From positions 2,602,001 to 2,666,000 of the forward strand of contig NZ_CP031415.1 in the NCBI RefSeq assembly GCF_003367315.1: 64,000 bases of DNA. Reading direction: 5' to 3'. The notes beneath the pieces were generated by a model. That model made no database searches and was not told the origin of the DNA. It saw nothing but the letters and a program-made list of their open reading frames with translations. Position 1 is the first letter of the stretch, and every line of letters begins with the position of its first letter. Origin of the DNA: Saccharospirillum mangrovi. GTDB taxonomy: Bacteria; Pseudomonadota; Gammaproteobacteria; Pseudomonadales; Natronospirillaceae. Both the position numbers and the translations under genes were made by a program. Shown in pieces: positions 8,727 to 18,003 of the stretch.

Positions 8727-9635
8727 TTAATCGACATCGGGCTCAATCGGCACCCAATATTCCATGGCGGTGTCGTCGCGGTTCAGATTCAGTTCCGGCT
8801 GATACACCTCGAGATCGACGCCATACAATGCGCGATAGCCCGAACCCGGCAACCAGTGCTGAAGAAACCAGGCCAGGGTTTTATCCAGCGCTTGAATGGG
8901 GCCGTGAAACGGAATGGCGGCGTACTGTTGCGCCGGTACCGTTAATGGTTCCACGCCTTCGGGCAAGGCACTCTCGCCCTGATATTGCGTTGCGGCCCAA
9001 TAAGGAAAGCTGTGGCCGTTGTTGGTCGAACGGTGCACTTCCAGCACGCCATACAGTGGCCCGGTGCATTCGCTCAATGGCAGGGTCGCCATAAACCGAT
9101 GCCACAAGGCAGGAACGCGGTCGGCGAAATTCGGTTGTGGCGAGAACAGGCCGTCGATGCTGTCGCATAGGCCGACCAGATGCATTTCCGCTCGGGTTTC
9201 CACTCGAATCTGCAACAGGCGCGGGTTTAATTCTTCCGGTGGCAATGGCACTTCGCCCAGGCGGATGGGCGTTTTTAATCCGTTGCGCTCGCCGCGTCGG
9301 CGGTAATCGCCCGGTGTGCATCCGAACACTTGCTTGAACGCCCGGTTGAAACTGATTTCGGAATCGAAACCGCATTCCAGGGCGATGTCGAGTTGGCGGC
9401 GCGTGCTGGTCAGCAAGGCTTCGGCCGCCCGGCTCAAGCGTAATTCGCGCACGTACTGCGCCACCGACAAGCCCGTCTGCGCGCCGAACACGCGCTGAAA
9501 TTGCCACCGCGACCAACCCGCCTGTTGTGCCAGCGATTCGACATTGAGCGGCGTTTCGAGGTGTCGATGAATGTAAGCCAGGATGGCTCGCAGACGACGA
9601 TTGGGACGGTTGACCTCGGCATTCAAGGCGGGCAA
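8727..9635 (-). CDS. AraC-family regulator with C-terminal GyrI-like domain
   Basis: A 302-residue regulator in the Rob-like order. An AraC DNA-binding domain with two helix-turn-helices occupies residues ~12-115 (LAQQAGWSRWQFQRVF, then IALECGFDSEISFNRAFKQVFG). A GyrI-like effector-binding domain fills residues ~125-300 (VETRAEMHLVGL through YWVPIEPD). The reading frame has no ATG in its first part; an in-frame TAG lies just upstream and the only starts are TTG at 9635 and TTG at 9626, so the exact start is uncertain. It stands upstream of the siderophore receptor on the same strand and has a Fur-box-like site ahead of it, so it probably tunes receptor expression to iron or a small ligand. 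The target is inferred from neighbourhood only. Confidence 0.85.
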   Translation of the reverse strand: MPALNAEVNRPNRRLRAILAYIHRHLETPLNVESLAQQAGWSRWQFQRVFGAQTGLSVAQYVRELRLSRAAEALLTSTRRQLDIALECGFDSEISFNRAFKQVFGCTPGDYRRRGERNGLKTPIRLGEVPLPPEELNPRLLQIRVETRAEMHLVGLCDSIDGLFSPQPNFADRVPALWHRFMATLPLSECTGPLYGVLEVHRSTNNGHSFPYWAATQYQGESALPEGVEPLTVPAQQYAAIPFHGPIQALDKTLAWFLQHWLPGSGYRALYGVDLEVYQPELNLNRDDTAMEYWVPIEPDVD

Positions 9636-9678
9636 TCCAGCGGCAGCAAAGCCGATATTCTACCGGGCCGGCTCGTTT

Positions 9679-9699
9679 ATAACAATTATTCTCATTTGC
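9679..9699 (-). promoter_or_regulatory. Fur-box-like operator of the AraC-type regulator gene
   Basis: On the minus strand AATGAGAATAATTGTT matches about 12 of 16 positions of the Fur core, better than the receptor's own site. It is about 45 bases upstream of the TTG start. Confidence 0.6.
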
Positions 9700-9904
9700 G
9701 ATCTTGCATCAACACCGCCTGATGACCCGATCACAAAATCACATAAACACACAATGTCTGCGCTGGACCTGACTAAACTGAGCGCTGCAATTGATTCCAC
9801 ACCTAAGGCTATCTTCACCGTTCATCGCGTGATAGTTGTAGTCCTCTGGACGAACAGTGTTTGTCCGGGGCCACTGAATTCACGTCGTATCAGAGGAGCC
9901 GATT

Positions 9905-10333
9905 ATGTTTGACCACCGCACTTGGCAACGTTTCAAGCGCAATTCCAGTCTGTTTGCGTTGCTGTGGCTGGCTTTGGGCGGCCTCGCCCTGTTAACCGCC
10001 GATCTCGCCAATACCACCGATGCCGCCAATGAAGCCTGGCAATTGTTGAGCCGCCCGAGCGCCGTGGTGATCGGCATTGTGGGTGTCGCTGTCAGTCTCT
10101 GGGGCATTCGTCTGGTATTGCTCACCCGCACGGGCGGTTTTCTGCTGATGCTGGCCGGTTTGCTGCTGCTGTTGATGCCGGTACAGATCGCCGCTTTGAT
10201 GTTTGTTTTCTCTGCCACCAGCGGTCTGACGGCCATCGTTCTGGCGCTGTGCATCAGCCTGGAATGGCCGGGCCTCGCAAGCTGGCTGTCCACTTCCGTG
10301 ACGGTGCGTTGGGGCCGTTCCTACGCTTCCTGA
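9905..10333 (+). CDS. Hypothetical four-helix inner-membrane protein
   Basis: I do not recognise a named family for this 142-residue protein. About four hydrophobic segments are visible (LFALLWLALGGLALLTADL, AVVIGIVGVAVSLWGIRLV, then GFLLMLAGLLLLLMPVQIA and onward). Short polar ends suggest both termini lie in the cytoplasm. The ATG follows a good ribosome-binding site (AGAGGAG, eight bases upstream), which supports that it is real. It lies divergent from the AraC-type gene and upstream of the Bcr/CflA exporter on the same strand (140 bases apart). Confidence 0.75.
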   Translation: MFDHRTWQRFKRNSSLFALLWLALGGLALLTADLANTTDAANEAWQLLSRPSAVVIGIVGVAVSLWGIRLVLLTRTGGFLLMLAGLLLLLMPVQIAALMFVFSATSGLTAIVLALCISLEWPGLASWLSTSVTVRWGRSYAS

Positions 10334-10473
10334 GTTTGGACACTGGGTTCCAATATTGGCACCGGTGAGGTGACTTCCGCATCGGCTGCCACGCCCTCTT
10401 TTTTGCTACACTGCGCGGCCTGACTTTCCGGCCGATCACTCCCGACTGGCCGCTGCAATCACAGTGGTTCCTA

Positions 10474-11673
10474 ATGAAAACAACGTTGCAATTCGCCGTC
10501 CTGATGGCGGCTACCATGGCGATGGGTCCGTTCGCCATTGACGTTTATTTGCCTGCATTTCCGGTTATCTCGGCTGACTTAGGGGTCGCAGAATCCCAAG
10601 TCGCACTGACGCTCAGTCTGTTCATTTTTGGTCTGGCTTTTGGCCAGATTGTTGGCGGCCCACTGTCGGACCGCTACGGCCGCGCGCCGGTTTTGCTGAC
10701 CGGTCTGTTCATCTACGCCGCCACCGCCCTGATGGTGGCCGCCAGCCAGAACCTCAGCTGGATGATCAGCTGGCGTGTGATCATGGCGTTCGGTTCGGGC
10801 TGGATCATGGTCAGCGTGCCAGCGCTGGTGCGCGACAACGCCCATGGTAAAGAAGCCGCGCGGCTGTTTTCGCTGATTGCGCTAATTATGTTTATCGCCC
10901 CGGCATTGGCACCCAGCCTCGGCTCGCTGTTGCTCTGGCTCGGTGACTGGTCGCTGATTTTCTGGTTCATCGCCGCTTACTGCATTCTTGTCGGCGTGTT
11001 GCTGTGGTTCAAATTGCTGCGCCATCTGCCCAAGCGCGACAGCAAACACGAGCCGGTCGCCAAACTGCTGACCAACTACGTGCAAGTGCTGCTGCATCCC
11101 ATCGCCTGGAAACACATTGTCATTCAGGCGCTGGGGTTCAGCGTGTTGATGCTGTTCGTCACGCACGCTTCTTTTATGTATCAAGGCTGGTTTGGTTTGA
11201 ACAACGCCCAGTTCTCGGCGGCCTTTGCCACCGGCGTGGGTTTGATGGGCGTAATGGGCATCATCAACCGCCGGCTGTTGCTGACCTACACACCAGTCCA
11301 ATTGCTGAAAATCGCCGTCGGTCTGCAATTGGCCGCCTTGGTGGTGATGAACATTCTGCTCGCGTTTAACAGCACCAGCCTGTGGTCGTTTTTGCCGATG
11401 ATGGTGATTGTCGGCGGTACCGTGGGTGCCATCGCACCGAACAACCAGGCCGCTTATCTGGAATATTTCAGCCAGCTCAGCGGCACCGCCAGTGCGTTAA
11501 TTGGCGCGTTGCAGTTTATTGTGTCCGGCACCATCACCACGCTATCGACCTTGTTAGTGGATGGTTCCATTACCCGCATTACGCTGGCGATGTTACTGAT
11601 CTGCGTGCCGACGTGTCTGGCGACTTTGAGCCTGCCGCGTGCGGAAACTGCACCGCAATCACCACCGGCCTGA
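10474..11673 (+). CDS. MFS multidrug exporter, Bcr/CflA family
   Basis: A 399-residue major-facilitator transporter of the 12-helix drug:H+ antiporter type. The family hallmark FAIDVYLPAFP lies at the end of helix 1 (residues ~15-25), and MFS motif A (GGPLSDRYGRAPVL) follows helix 2 near residues 62-75. The length is normal for Bcr/CflA proteins, which export bicyclomycin, sulfonamides or cysteine in known cases; the substrate here is unknown. The gene has a weak Shine-Dalgarno and converges with the PLP enzyme gene that ends 22 bases later. Confidence 0.92.
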   Translation: MKTTLQFAVLMAATMAMGPFAIDVYLPAFPVISADLGVAESQVALTLSLFIFGLAFGQIVGGPLSDRYGRAPVLLTGLFIYAATALMVAASQNLSWMISWRVIMAFGSGWIMVSVPALVRDNAHGKEAARLFSLIALIMFIAPALAPSLGSLLLWLGDWSLIFWFIAAYCILVGVLLWFKLLRHLPKRDSKHEPVAKLLTNYVQVLLHPIAWKHIVIQALGFSVLMLFVTHASFMYQGWFGLNNAQFSAAFATGVGLMGVMGIINRRLLLTYTPVQLLKIAVGLQLAALVVMNILLAFNSTSLWSFLPMMVIVGGTVGAIAPNNQAAYLEYFSQLSGTASALIGALQFIVSGTITTLSTLLVDGSITRITLAMLLICVPTCLATLSLPRAETAPQSPPA

Positions 11674-11695
11674 CGTCGTTCAGTGGGCGCTTTGC

Positions 11696-13099
11696 TTACA
11701 ACCAAGGCGCCCACAAACCACCAACATTGGCTTTCACAACGCCGGCCGGCTGTTCCGGGTTGGCGGCCAATTCGGCCAGTGCGTTCAGCACGCGATCCAA
11801 ATCTGCAATGTCATTCATCGGATGAAAGCTCAGCCGCACCCAACCTGGGCGTGCGTCCATATCGCCGTTTTCCAGACGACGGCTGAACTGGCAACTGGCG
11901 TCGCGATCGATGCCTAATAAATAGTGGCCGTAGGTGCCGGCGCAACTGCAACCGCCGCGTGCTTCGATGCCGTAATCGTGACTGAGGCGGCGCACCGCCT
12001 GCGAATAATGCACACCCTCGATGACCAGCGAAAACACCGATAATCGATCGCGCTGTTGATCCGCCAGCAAACGCACACCGGAAATCCGCTCCAGGCCTGC
12101 GATAAAATAAGCGTTCAATTCCGCTTCGCGTTGCGCCATCGCATCGACACCGATCTCCGCTTTCAATTGCATCGCCATGCCCGCTTTAAGCCCCTGCAAA
12201 ATGCCCGGCGTGCCACCGCTTTCGCGGCGCTCAATCGACTCGACAAAACGATGCTCGCCCCAGGGATTGGTCCACACCACTGTGCCGCCACCGACGATGT
12301 CAGGCACGCGGTTGTCGTACAGCTTGCGGTTGAACACCAGCACGCCACTGGCACCGGGGCCGCCAAGAAATTTATGCGGCGAAAAATAAATGGCATCGAG
12401 ATGTTCGTCGTCCAGCGGGTGCATATCGATGTCGACGTAAGGCGCAGCGCAGGCAAAATCGACCCAGCAAAAGCCGCCGGCCTGGTGCATCAACCGCGCT
12501 ATCTGGCGATACGGCGCTGCGATGCCGGTAACGTTGCTGGCAGCAGTGATCGACGCAAACCGTGGCCGGGACGCGGGCAACATCGCCAGATCCTGCTGCA
12601 ACCAATCGAGCGATACCGCGCCGGTTTCATCCGGCGGGATGATGCGTACCTCTGCCAGACTTTCCAGCCACAGCGTCTGATTCGAGTGGTGCTCCATGTG
12701 CGTCACGTAAATCAGCGGACGCTGTGCCTGCGGCGCGCGCAACATTGGCCGATGCCGTTCGTGTGCCCACAAGCCAAGCAACCGGCCGAGCTTGGCGGCG
12801 GCCCCGGTCATGCCATCACCGCAGAACAACACCACGTCGTCGGCATTGGCGCCGACGCCACGGCGCACCTGCTCGCGCGCCTGCTCTAACGCGGCTGTCA
12901 TGGTGCGGCCACTCAGGCTGGCTTCGCTGTGGGTGTTCGCCATCCAGGGACCGGCCACCTCCAACAGTCGTTCTTCGATGGGGCGATACAAACGGCCGCT
13001 GGCGGTCCAGTCGGCGTAGAGGCGACCATCCGGCAATGGAATGGTCTGTTGGCGCAACCGCTGCCAGCGGTCGGTCGGGGATTTCAGAGCAAGGGTCAT
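11696..13099 (-). CDS. Class-V aminotransferase-fold PLP enzyme (cysteine-desulfurase-like)
   Basis: A 467-residue fold-type-I PLP enzyme. The PLP-binding lysine is in YFSPHKFLGGPGASGVLVF near residue 240, the cofactor-contacting Asp in FCWVDFACAAPYV, and a histidine-rich MEHHSNQTLW loop near residue 155. A cysteine pair CSCAG near residue 400 falls about where cysteine desulfurases carry their catalytic Cys. The N-terminal YADWTASGRLYRPIEE segment resembles uncharacterised class-V enzymes rather than IscS or SufS. The reaction is therefore left open. It is divergent from an Lrp/AsnC regulator that starts 131 bases away, a common pattern for amino-acid enzymes controlled by their neighbour. 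Confidence 0.85.
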   Translation of the reverse strand: MTLALKSPTDRWQRLRQQTIPLPDGRLYADWTASGRLYRPIEERLLEVAGPWMANTHSEASLSGRTMTAALEQAREQVRRGVGANADDVVLFCGDGMTGAAAKLGRLLGLWAHERHRPMLRAPQAQRPLIYVTHMEHHSNQTLWLESLAEVRIIPPDETGAVSLDWLQQDLAMLPASRPRFASITAASNVTGIAAPYRQIARLMHQAGGFCWVDFACAAPYVDIDMHPLDDEHLDAIYFSPHKFLGGPGASGVLVFNRKLYDNRVPDIVGGGTVVWTNPWGEHRFVESIERRESGGTPGILQGLKAGMAMQLKAEIGVDAMAQREAELNAYFIAGLERISGVRLLADQQRDRLSVFSLVIEGVHYSQAVRRLSHDYGIEARGGCSCAGTYGHYLLGIDRDASCQFSRRLENGDMDARPGWVRLSFHPMNDIADLDRVLNALAELAANPEQPAGVVKANVGGLWAPWL

Positions 13100-13230
13100 G
13101 GCAGCAAATCCGTCATAAGGCGATTCACACCAGTATCCGGCTTACCGCAACGGAAAAGATGCCCGATTTTTCAGTCATTTGCCGAATTTAAGGTTATATT
13201 TTCCAATATTGATTTTAAAAGAGACTTTTT

Positions 13231-13683
13231 ATGCCCGACAGTACCGATTTAGCGATACTTCGTTTGCTTCAGCAAGACGCCACACTCTCGGTCCAGGCCA
13301 TTGCCGAACGCATTCACCTGACCACCAGCCCATGCTGGCGACGCATTCAGGCGCTCGAAGCGGCGGGTTTTATTCGTCGTCGGGTGGCGCTGCTGAATCG
13401 ACAACCGCTGGCGTTGGGTGTCGATGTGTTCGTCTTCATTCGCACCAACGAACACAACGACGCCTGGCTGGACGATTTCACCAATACCGTGGCGCAATTG
13501 CCGGAAATTGTGGAAGCGTATCGGATGAGCGGCGAAGTGGATTATCTGCTGCGCGTCGTCGTCGGCGACATTGCCGACTACGACCGTTTCTACAAACGGC
13601 TGGTCAGCCGCATCAAATTAGCCGATGTGAGTTCCAGCTTCGCCATGGAGCAATTGAAATACACCACGGAACTTCCTATCTGA
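13231..13683 (+). CDS. Lrp/AsnC-family transcriptional regulator
   Basis: A 150-residue regulator of standard size. An N-terminal winged helix-turn-helix (residues ~5-60, LSVQAIAERIHLTTSPCWRRI with the family's LEAAGFIRR wing) is followed by the alpha/beta ligand-binding AsnC/RAM domain (residues ~65-145, LGVDVFVFIRT, VVEAYRMSGEVDYLLRVVV). Such proteins usually respond to an amino acid. It is divergent from the class-V PLP enzyme, whose promoter it probably shares and controls. The start is supported by AAGAGA upstream and by the Lrp-like opening LDxxDLAILRLLQQDATLS. Confidence 0.93.
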   Translation: MPDSTDLAILRLLQQDATLSVQAIAERIHLTTSPCWRRIQALEAAGFIRRRVALLNRQPLALGVDVFVFIRTNEHNDAWLDDFTNTVAQLPEIVEAYRMSGEVDYLLRVVVGDIADYDRFYKRLVSRIKLADVSSSFAMEQLKYTTELPI

Positions 13684-13716
13684 AATAAAACTTGCCGATT
13701 TGAAACAGAACCGACG

Positions 13717-14277
13717 TTATTCCGTGTGCCCGCGCGTCAGCGCCAGAAATCCGCCTAGCGACAACAGCAACACGCCCGAACCAAACAAAATAGCCACCGG
13801 GTAATAAAGGTTACCCGCCAACTCCAACTGACTGTATTTGATGATCATGATCAGCGCCTCCAACACCAGCGCAATGCACACCGTGCCGACAAAGCGTGTG
13901 ATGGTTCGGCGGATGTTAGTGTAGACGTTTTCGCTGGCGTCATCGCTGCTGTATTCCTTGCTGATACCGGCGCCCAATTCATACATTGCAAGTGCAATCA
14001 CCAGCGTATTAATGGCCCGGATTACGGTCGACATCATCTGGCCGCTGTCGAATAAATCCGCCAGCAATTGATACAAACTCGACAACGCCATGATCAACGC
14101 CAAAGCAAAAAACAGACTGGAAAATAAACCGGCCATTAGCCGCTTGTAGAGTTTTATGCCGCTGTCACGACGGTGCCTTTTCGGCGGTTCTGACGACGCC
14201 GTCGGTTTGGATTGATTGCCCGATGTTGGCAACTGAGTGGTGGTGGTTTCCTGAGCGAGCGGTTGGGATACGGTCAT
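13717..14277 (-). CDS. Hypothetical membrane protein, four helices with a charged N-terminal tail
   Basis: I cannot assign this 186-residue protein to a named family. The first ~45 residues are polar, rich in Thr, Ser and Pro, and end with a basic patch (PPKRHRRDSGIKLYKR). Four hydrophobic segments follow at about 48-72, 85-105, 125-145 and 155-178. The pattern of TM segments with a conserved ELGAGISKEYSS cytoplasmic loop resembles small PsiE-like membrane proteins, but I would not name it so. AGGAAG precedes the ATG. Its stop lies 33 bases beyond the end of the convergent Lrp gene. Confidence 0.75.
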   Translation of the reverse strand: MTVSQPLAQETTTTQLPTSGNQSKPTASSEPPKRHRRDSGIKLYKRLMAGLFSSLFFALALIMALSSLYQLLADLFDSGQMMSTVIRAINTLVIALAMYELGAGISKEYSSDDASENVYTNIRRTITRFVGTVCIALVLEALIMIIKYSQLELAGNLYYPVAILFGSGVLLLSLGGFLALTRGHTE

Positions 14278-14438
14278 TGTCTAGGCTTCCTGAAAATGCG
14301 GCGCCCATTTTAATGAGCCGATAGCACGCCGCTATCAAGGTTCGGTAAAGGCTCTGGCGCCGTCTATAAAACGTGACCGCGACCACATTCACAGCGCCCG
14401 GAAACCGTGCGCTGGTGTCGCATCTGTCCACACTTCGC

Positions 14439-14466
14439 CTTGCGTTATGGGCAGGCTATCTATACT
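14439..14466 (+). promoter_or_regulatory. Possible promoter of the chemoreceptor gene
   Basis: TATACT (14461-14466) is a good -10; TTGCGT at 14440-14445 would be a -35 with a short 15-base spacer. No flagellar sigma-28 consensus was seen. It lies downstream of the longest possible start at 14407, which supports the ATG at 14533. Confidence 0.35.
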
Positions 14467-14532
14467 GACGTGCAGCCTGTTTTCTACTCAACGTCAGCGT
14501 CACAGTGGAGGCCTGCCTGCCAGGATCACTCT

Positions 14533-16620
14533 ATGTTTGAAAATTTGAAAACCCGCACTCGTTTAAATCTTGGTTTTGGTACCGTGACGGCCGGTCTCGT
14601 GCTGGTTGCGCTCATCAGTTTATTAATTATTTGGCGATTCAATCTGCAAGTAAGGTTGATCACCAACGAATATGCACCGGCGCAAGGCTTCCTGCTGAAT
14701 GCCGATCGCGATTTGCAACAGGCGTTGGTGGCCGAACGATCCTTGTTGGTCACCGAACCGGGCAGCGCGATTTTTGAAGAACAAAAAGTGGCTCACGCCG
14801 AAAACATTCAACAAGCGCATGATCGCGTTTTGCTTTATGCCGGCTTAGTGGACTCTGAACGTTCCAACGGATTAGTGGCGCAATATCTGATGCTGGAAAA
14901 AGCTTGGCAAGACAGCACGATGGCGCTCATCAATCGCATCGAAAACTCGGCATCGGACCTGGAAAGAAATCGACTGGCTGACATGAGCCTGTCGGAAATT
15001 GACGCTGAATTTAACACCATGCGTGGCGTTATCGATGAGATCGGCAATGAGCTGACGGCACTGCTGCAACAGGAATCGGTCGACGCCGAATCCATCTATC
15101 GTATTTCGCTGGCAATTTTGGCAGTCATCAGCCTGTTGATGGTGGCGATTGCACTGATCTTTTCCATCACCATCAGCCGCAGTATTTTCTCGGAATTGGG
15201 CGGTGAACCCAAAACCGCCGCCGAAATTTCCCGACACATTGCCGAAGGCCATCTCGACGTTCCGATCAACCTCAAAGACGGCGACGACTCCAGCATTCTG
15301 GCAGCGCTCCAGATCGTGCGCAGTCGCATTAATGATCTGATCAAAGACATGAACCGGATGTCGCACGCCCACGCTCAAGGCCAGATCGATGTTGTTATTG
15401 ACGCCAATAAATTCGGCGGCGCCTATCGCACCATGGCCGAAGGTTTGAACCAGATGGTGCAAGGGCACATTGTCGATCAACGCACCGCGCTGGATTGCAT
15501 TGAAGCTTTCGGTGCCGGAAAAATGGACGCGCCACTGGCGCCCTTCCCCGGCAAAAAAGTATTCATCAATACAACGATTGAGAAAGTACGCAGCAACTTC
15601 CAAGCGCTGATTGACGACACCAACAAACTGGTCGATGCCGCTGTCGATGGCGAGCTGAATGTCCGCGCCGATGAAAGCGTTCATCAAGGCGATTTCCGCA
15701 AAATCGTCGCCGGCCTCAACAGCGTGATGAACGCCTTTGCCGAACCCATCGATGAAATCACCACCATCATGCAGGCGCTGGAAAAAGGCGATCTGACTCA
15801 GTCGCTGCAAAATGGACATTATCGCGGACGCATCAAGGATTTGCAGACCTCAATCAACGCAACGCTGGCGCAACTGAACAAAACCATTCAGGAGGTGTTG
15901 CAATCGGCCGGCACACTTGGCAGCGCTGCGTCAGGCCTGAATTCAACCTCGCGCAGATTGAATCAAGCCACACTCGACCAGGCGGCCAACGTGGAAGAAA
16001 CCTCAGCCTCGATTGAGGAAATGTCAGCGTCGATTGACCGCAACGCCAAGAACGCCAAATCCACCGAAAGCATTGCCCAGCAATTAACGGTGGATGCGGA
16101 AAAAGGCAGCGAAGCCGTCGAGCGAACCATAACGGCGATGAAAAAAATCGCCGAGAAAATCGGCATCATCGACAACATTGCCTACCAGACCAATTTGCTG
16201 GCGTTAAACGCCACGGTGGAAGCCACCAAGGCGGGCAATCACGGTCGCGGTTTTGCGGTGGTGGCAGCCGAAGTGCGTCGCCTGGCGGAACAAAGCCAGG
16301 GCGCGTCACAGGAAATCGGGCAGGCGGCGAAACACAGCGTGGAGCTGTCGGAAAGCGCCGGAAAACTCTTTGCCGACATCGTGCCGACCATTCAGAAAAC
16401 CTTCGAATTGGTTAGAGAAGTGTCGGTCGCATCGGCCGAGCAAACCAGCGCCACCAGCCAGATTAATGCCGCTATGGAGCAGCTGAATACCATCACGCAA
16501 TCAAACGCCGACTCAGCGGAAAACCTGACGGCGTCGGCGGATGAATTAAGCGACCAAGCCAATCACCTGCGTACTTTGATGGCGTTTTTCCGCACGCAAA
16601 GCGCCTTGCCGGGACGTTAG
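14533..16620 (+). CDS. Methyl-accepting chemotaxis protein
   Basis: A 695-residue transmembrane chemoreceptor. TM1 (~residues 14-37) and TM2 (~192-214) bracket a periplasmic helical domain of about 150 residues that looks like a four-helix-bundle sensor. A HAMP domain follows TM2 and a long stretch with further HAMP-like repeats (about 215-440) separates it from the signalling domain. The conserved hairpin tip is near residues 550-585 ([20 protein letters not shown], then [15 protein letters not shown]). No C-terminal NWETF-like pentapeptide for CheR docking is present. The ATG has AGGA eight bases upstream. The stop overlaps that of the convergent flavodoxin-like gene by four bases. The ligand is unknown. 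Confidence 0.95.
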   Translation: MFENLKTRTRLNLGFGTVTAGLVLVALISLLIIWRFNLQVRLITNEYAPAQGFLLNADRDLQQALVAERSLLVTEPGSAIFEEQKVAHAENIQQAHDRVLLYAGLVDSERSNGLVAQYLMLEKAWQDSTMALINRIENSASDLERNRLADMSLSEIDAEFNTMRGVIDEIGNELTALLQQESVDAESIYRISLAILAVISLLMVAIALIFSITISRSIFSELGGEPKTAAEISRHIAEGHLDVPINLKDGDDSSILAALQIVRSRINDLIKDMNRMSHAHAQGQIDVVIDANKFGGAYRTMAEGLNQMVQGHIVDQRTALDCIEAFGAGKMDAPLAPFPGKKVFINTTIEKVRSNFQALIDDTNKLVDAAVDGELNVRADESVHQGDFRKIVAGLNSVMNAFAEPIDEITTIMQALEKGDLTQSLQNGHYRGRIKDLQTSINATLAQLNKTIQEVLQSAGTLGSAASGLNSTSRRLNQATLDQAANVEETSASIEEMSASIDRNAKNAKSTESIAQQLTVDAEKGSEAVERTITAMKKIAEKIGIIDNIAYQTNLLALNATVEATKAGNHGRGFAVVAAEVRRLAEQSQGASQEIGQAAKHSVELSESAGKLFADIVPTIQKTFELVREVSVASAEQTSATSQINAAMEQLNTITQSNADSAENLTASADELSDQANHLRTLMAFFRTQSALPGR

Positions 16621-17234
16621 GTTAAAGCAGCAGGAAAGCGCGCAGCGTTTGGGGTTGTGACATCGGCTGTCGATGTTAAACGCTGCGCCAACTGACTCAG
16701 ATGTGCACCCAGATAATGCGCCGTGGCGCGATCGTCCGGATGCACCTGCCCGGCGTCCGCCTGCGCGACAACACCTTGTTGTGACCCCAGACGATTCAAC
16801 CCGGCCGCGTTGTATTTACTGGCAACCGCCAAGTTCACCCACACCATACCCAACTGGCTGGCGAGAATATTGAAGTAACCCAGAGTTGCAGATTGATCGC
16901 CGTTTTCGCTGCCACCGACGGTAAAACCTGCGGCCACTTTTCCGGCCCAGCGTTGTTCGGTGTAGCGCTCGCCGGAGGTGGCATCGGCAAAGGCTTTGAA
17001 CTGAGCAGCCGGCCCGCCCATGTAGGTGGGCGAACCAAAGGCAATGCCATCAACGGCATCGAGCTGTTCAAATAACGCTTCATTTTTATAGCGACCTTCA
17101 AGGATGTGCCGGCCTTCAACCGGCAGCAAAATCGCCTGGCAATTCTGGACGCTTTCGACGCCGCCAGCCAGATCATTCGCCAACAGTTCCAGCGAACGAC
17201 CGGCCGAAAAATAAACGATGCCGATGTGAGTCAT
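16617..17234 (-). CDS. Flavodoxin-fold NAD(P)H:quinone oxidoreductase-like protein (WrbA-related)
   Basis: A 205-residue FMN-binding flavodoxin-fold protein. The phosphate-binding loop [15 protein letters not shown] is at residues 5-19. The WrbA-type segment [19 protein letters not shown], which contacts the flavin ring, is near residues 66-84, and [15 protein letters not shown] comes later. WrbA normally has T/S-x-x-G-H/N-T in the loop, so this is a divergent relative and not safely WrbA itself. A clear AAGGAG precedes the ATG. Its last codons overlap the end of the chemoreceptor gene. Between it and sodB lies a long hairpin. Confidence 0.85.
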   Translation of the reverse strand: MTHIGIVYFSAGRSLELLANDLAGGVESVQNCQAILLPVEGRHILEGRYKNEALFEQLDAVDGIAFGSPTYMGGPAAQFKAFADATSGERYTEQRWAGKVAAGFTVGGSENGDQSATLGYFNILASQLGMVWVNLAVASKYNAAGLNRLGSQQGVVAQADAGQVHPDDRATAHYLGAHLSQLAQRLTSTADVTTPNAARFPAALT

Positions 17235-17279
17235 TTTGGCTCCTTACTGTCACCGGGAGATGCTTGGGTGCTGCGCACC

Positions 17280-17347
17280 CGGGAGAAGGGAGACGCATAA
17301 AGACTAAAACCAGCCCGTCGCCGCTATCCGGCGTCTCCCGTCTCCCG
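17280..17347. repeat. Long imperfect hairpin between sodB and the flavodoxin-like gene
   Basis: The 17-base arms 17280-17296 and 17331-17347 are complementary at 16 of 17 positions and enclose 34 bases. Each arm is itself built of short repeats of GGGAGA or its complement. It may end the sodB transcript or be an intergenic repeat element. Confidence 0.6.
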
Positions 17348-17374
17348 TTCAGCGTCTAGCAAAAAACTGCGCAA

Positions 17375-17956
17375 TTATTTTGCGAAGTTTTCATTAGCAA
17401 ATTCCCAGTTCACCAACTTCCAGAACGCCGCCAGATAATCCGGGCGGGAGTTGCGGTAGTCGATGTAGTAGGCGTGTTCCCAAACGTCGACGGTCAGCAG
17501 TGCAACCTGACCTTTGGTCATCGGCGTTTGAGCGTCGTCGGTGTTGACGATTTCAACCGAGCCATCGGCGTTCTTCACCAGCCAGGTCCAGCCAGAACCG
17601 AAGTTGCCGGCGGCTTTTTCGTCGAATTCTTTCTGGAAGGCTTCGAACGAACCCCATTTGCCGTTGATGGCGTCGGCGACCGCACCGGTCGGAGCGCCAC
17701 CGCCATTCGGGCTCAGGCAGTGCCAGTAAAAGGTGTGGTTCCAGATTTGAGCGGCGTTGTTGAACACACCGCCGGAAGACGTCTTGATGATCTCTTCCAG
17801 GGTTTTGCCTTCGAATTCGGTGCCCGGCACCATGCCGTTCAGCTTGGTGACGTAGGTGTTGTGGTGTTTGCCGTGGTGGTATTCCAAGGTTTCCTGGGAA
17901 ATGTGCGGTTCCAGGGCGTTCTTGGCGTACGGCAGTTCGGGAAGGGTAAAGCTCAT
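17375..17956 (-). CDS. sodB: Superoxide dismutase [Fe]
   Basis: A 193-residue iron superoxide dismutase that converts superoxide to peroxide and oxygen in the cytoplasm. The metal ligands are seen: His27 (LEYHHGKHH), the His in [10 protein letters not shown], and Asp and His in [25 protein letters not shown] carries the Gln that marks the Fe type, and GSGWTWLV is also FeSOD-like. Length is the same as E. coli SodB (193). AGAGGA precedes the ATG. In many gammaproteobacteria sodB is kept up by Fur through an sRNA; I saw no such site here. Confidence 0.97.
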   Translation of the reverse strand: MSFTLPELPYAKNALEPHISQETLEYHHGKHHNTYVTKLNGMVPGTEFEGKTLEEIIKTSSGGVFNNAAQIWNHTFYWHCLSPNGGGAPTGAVADAINGKWGSFEAFQKEFDEKAAGNFGSGWTWLVKNADGSVEIVNTDDAQTPMTKGQVALLTVDVWEHAYYIDYRNSRPDYLAAFWKLVNWEFANENFAK

Positions 17957-18003
17957 GGTTCAGTCCTCTGTCGATGATTGTTGCGTTTAAACAGTTGTTG
18001 GGT

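Noticed and set aside
14407-14532. N-terminal extension of the chemoreceptor from 14407
   Set aside because: It lies across the likely promoter, and [16 protein letters not shown] at 14533 is a typical receptor start with AGGA upstream.
14872-15819. 315-codon minus-strand frame inside the chemoreceptor gene
   Set aside because: Antisense shadow; the plus-strand gene has clear domain structure.
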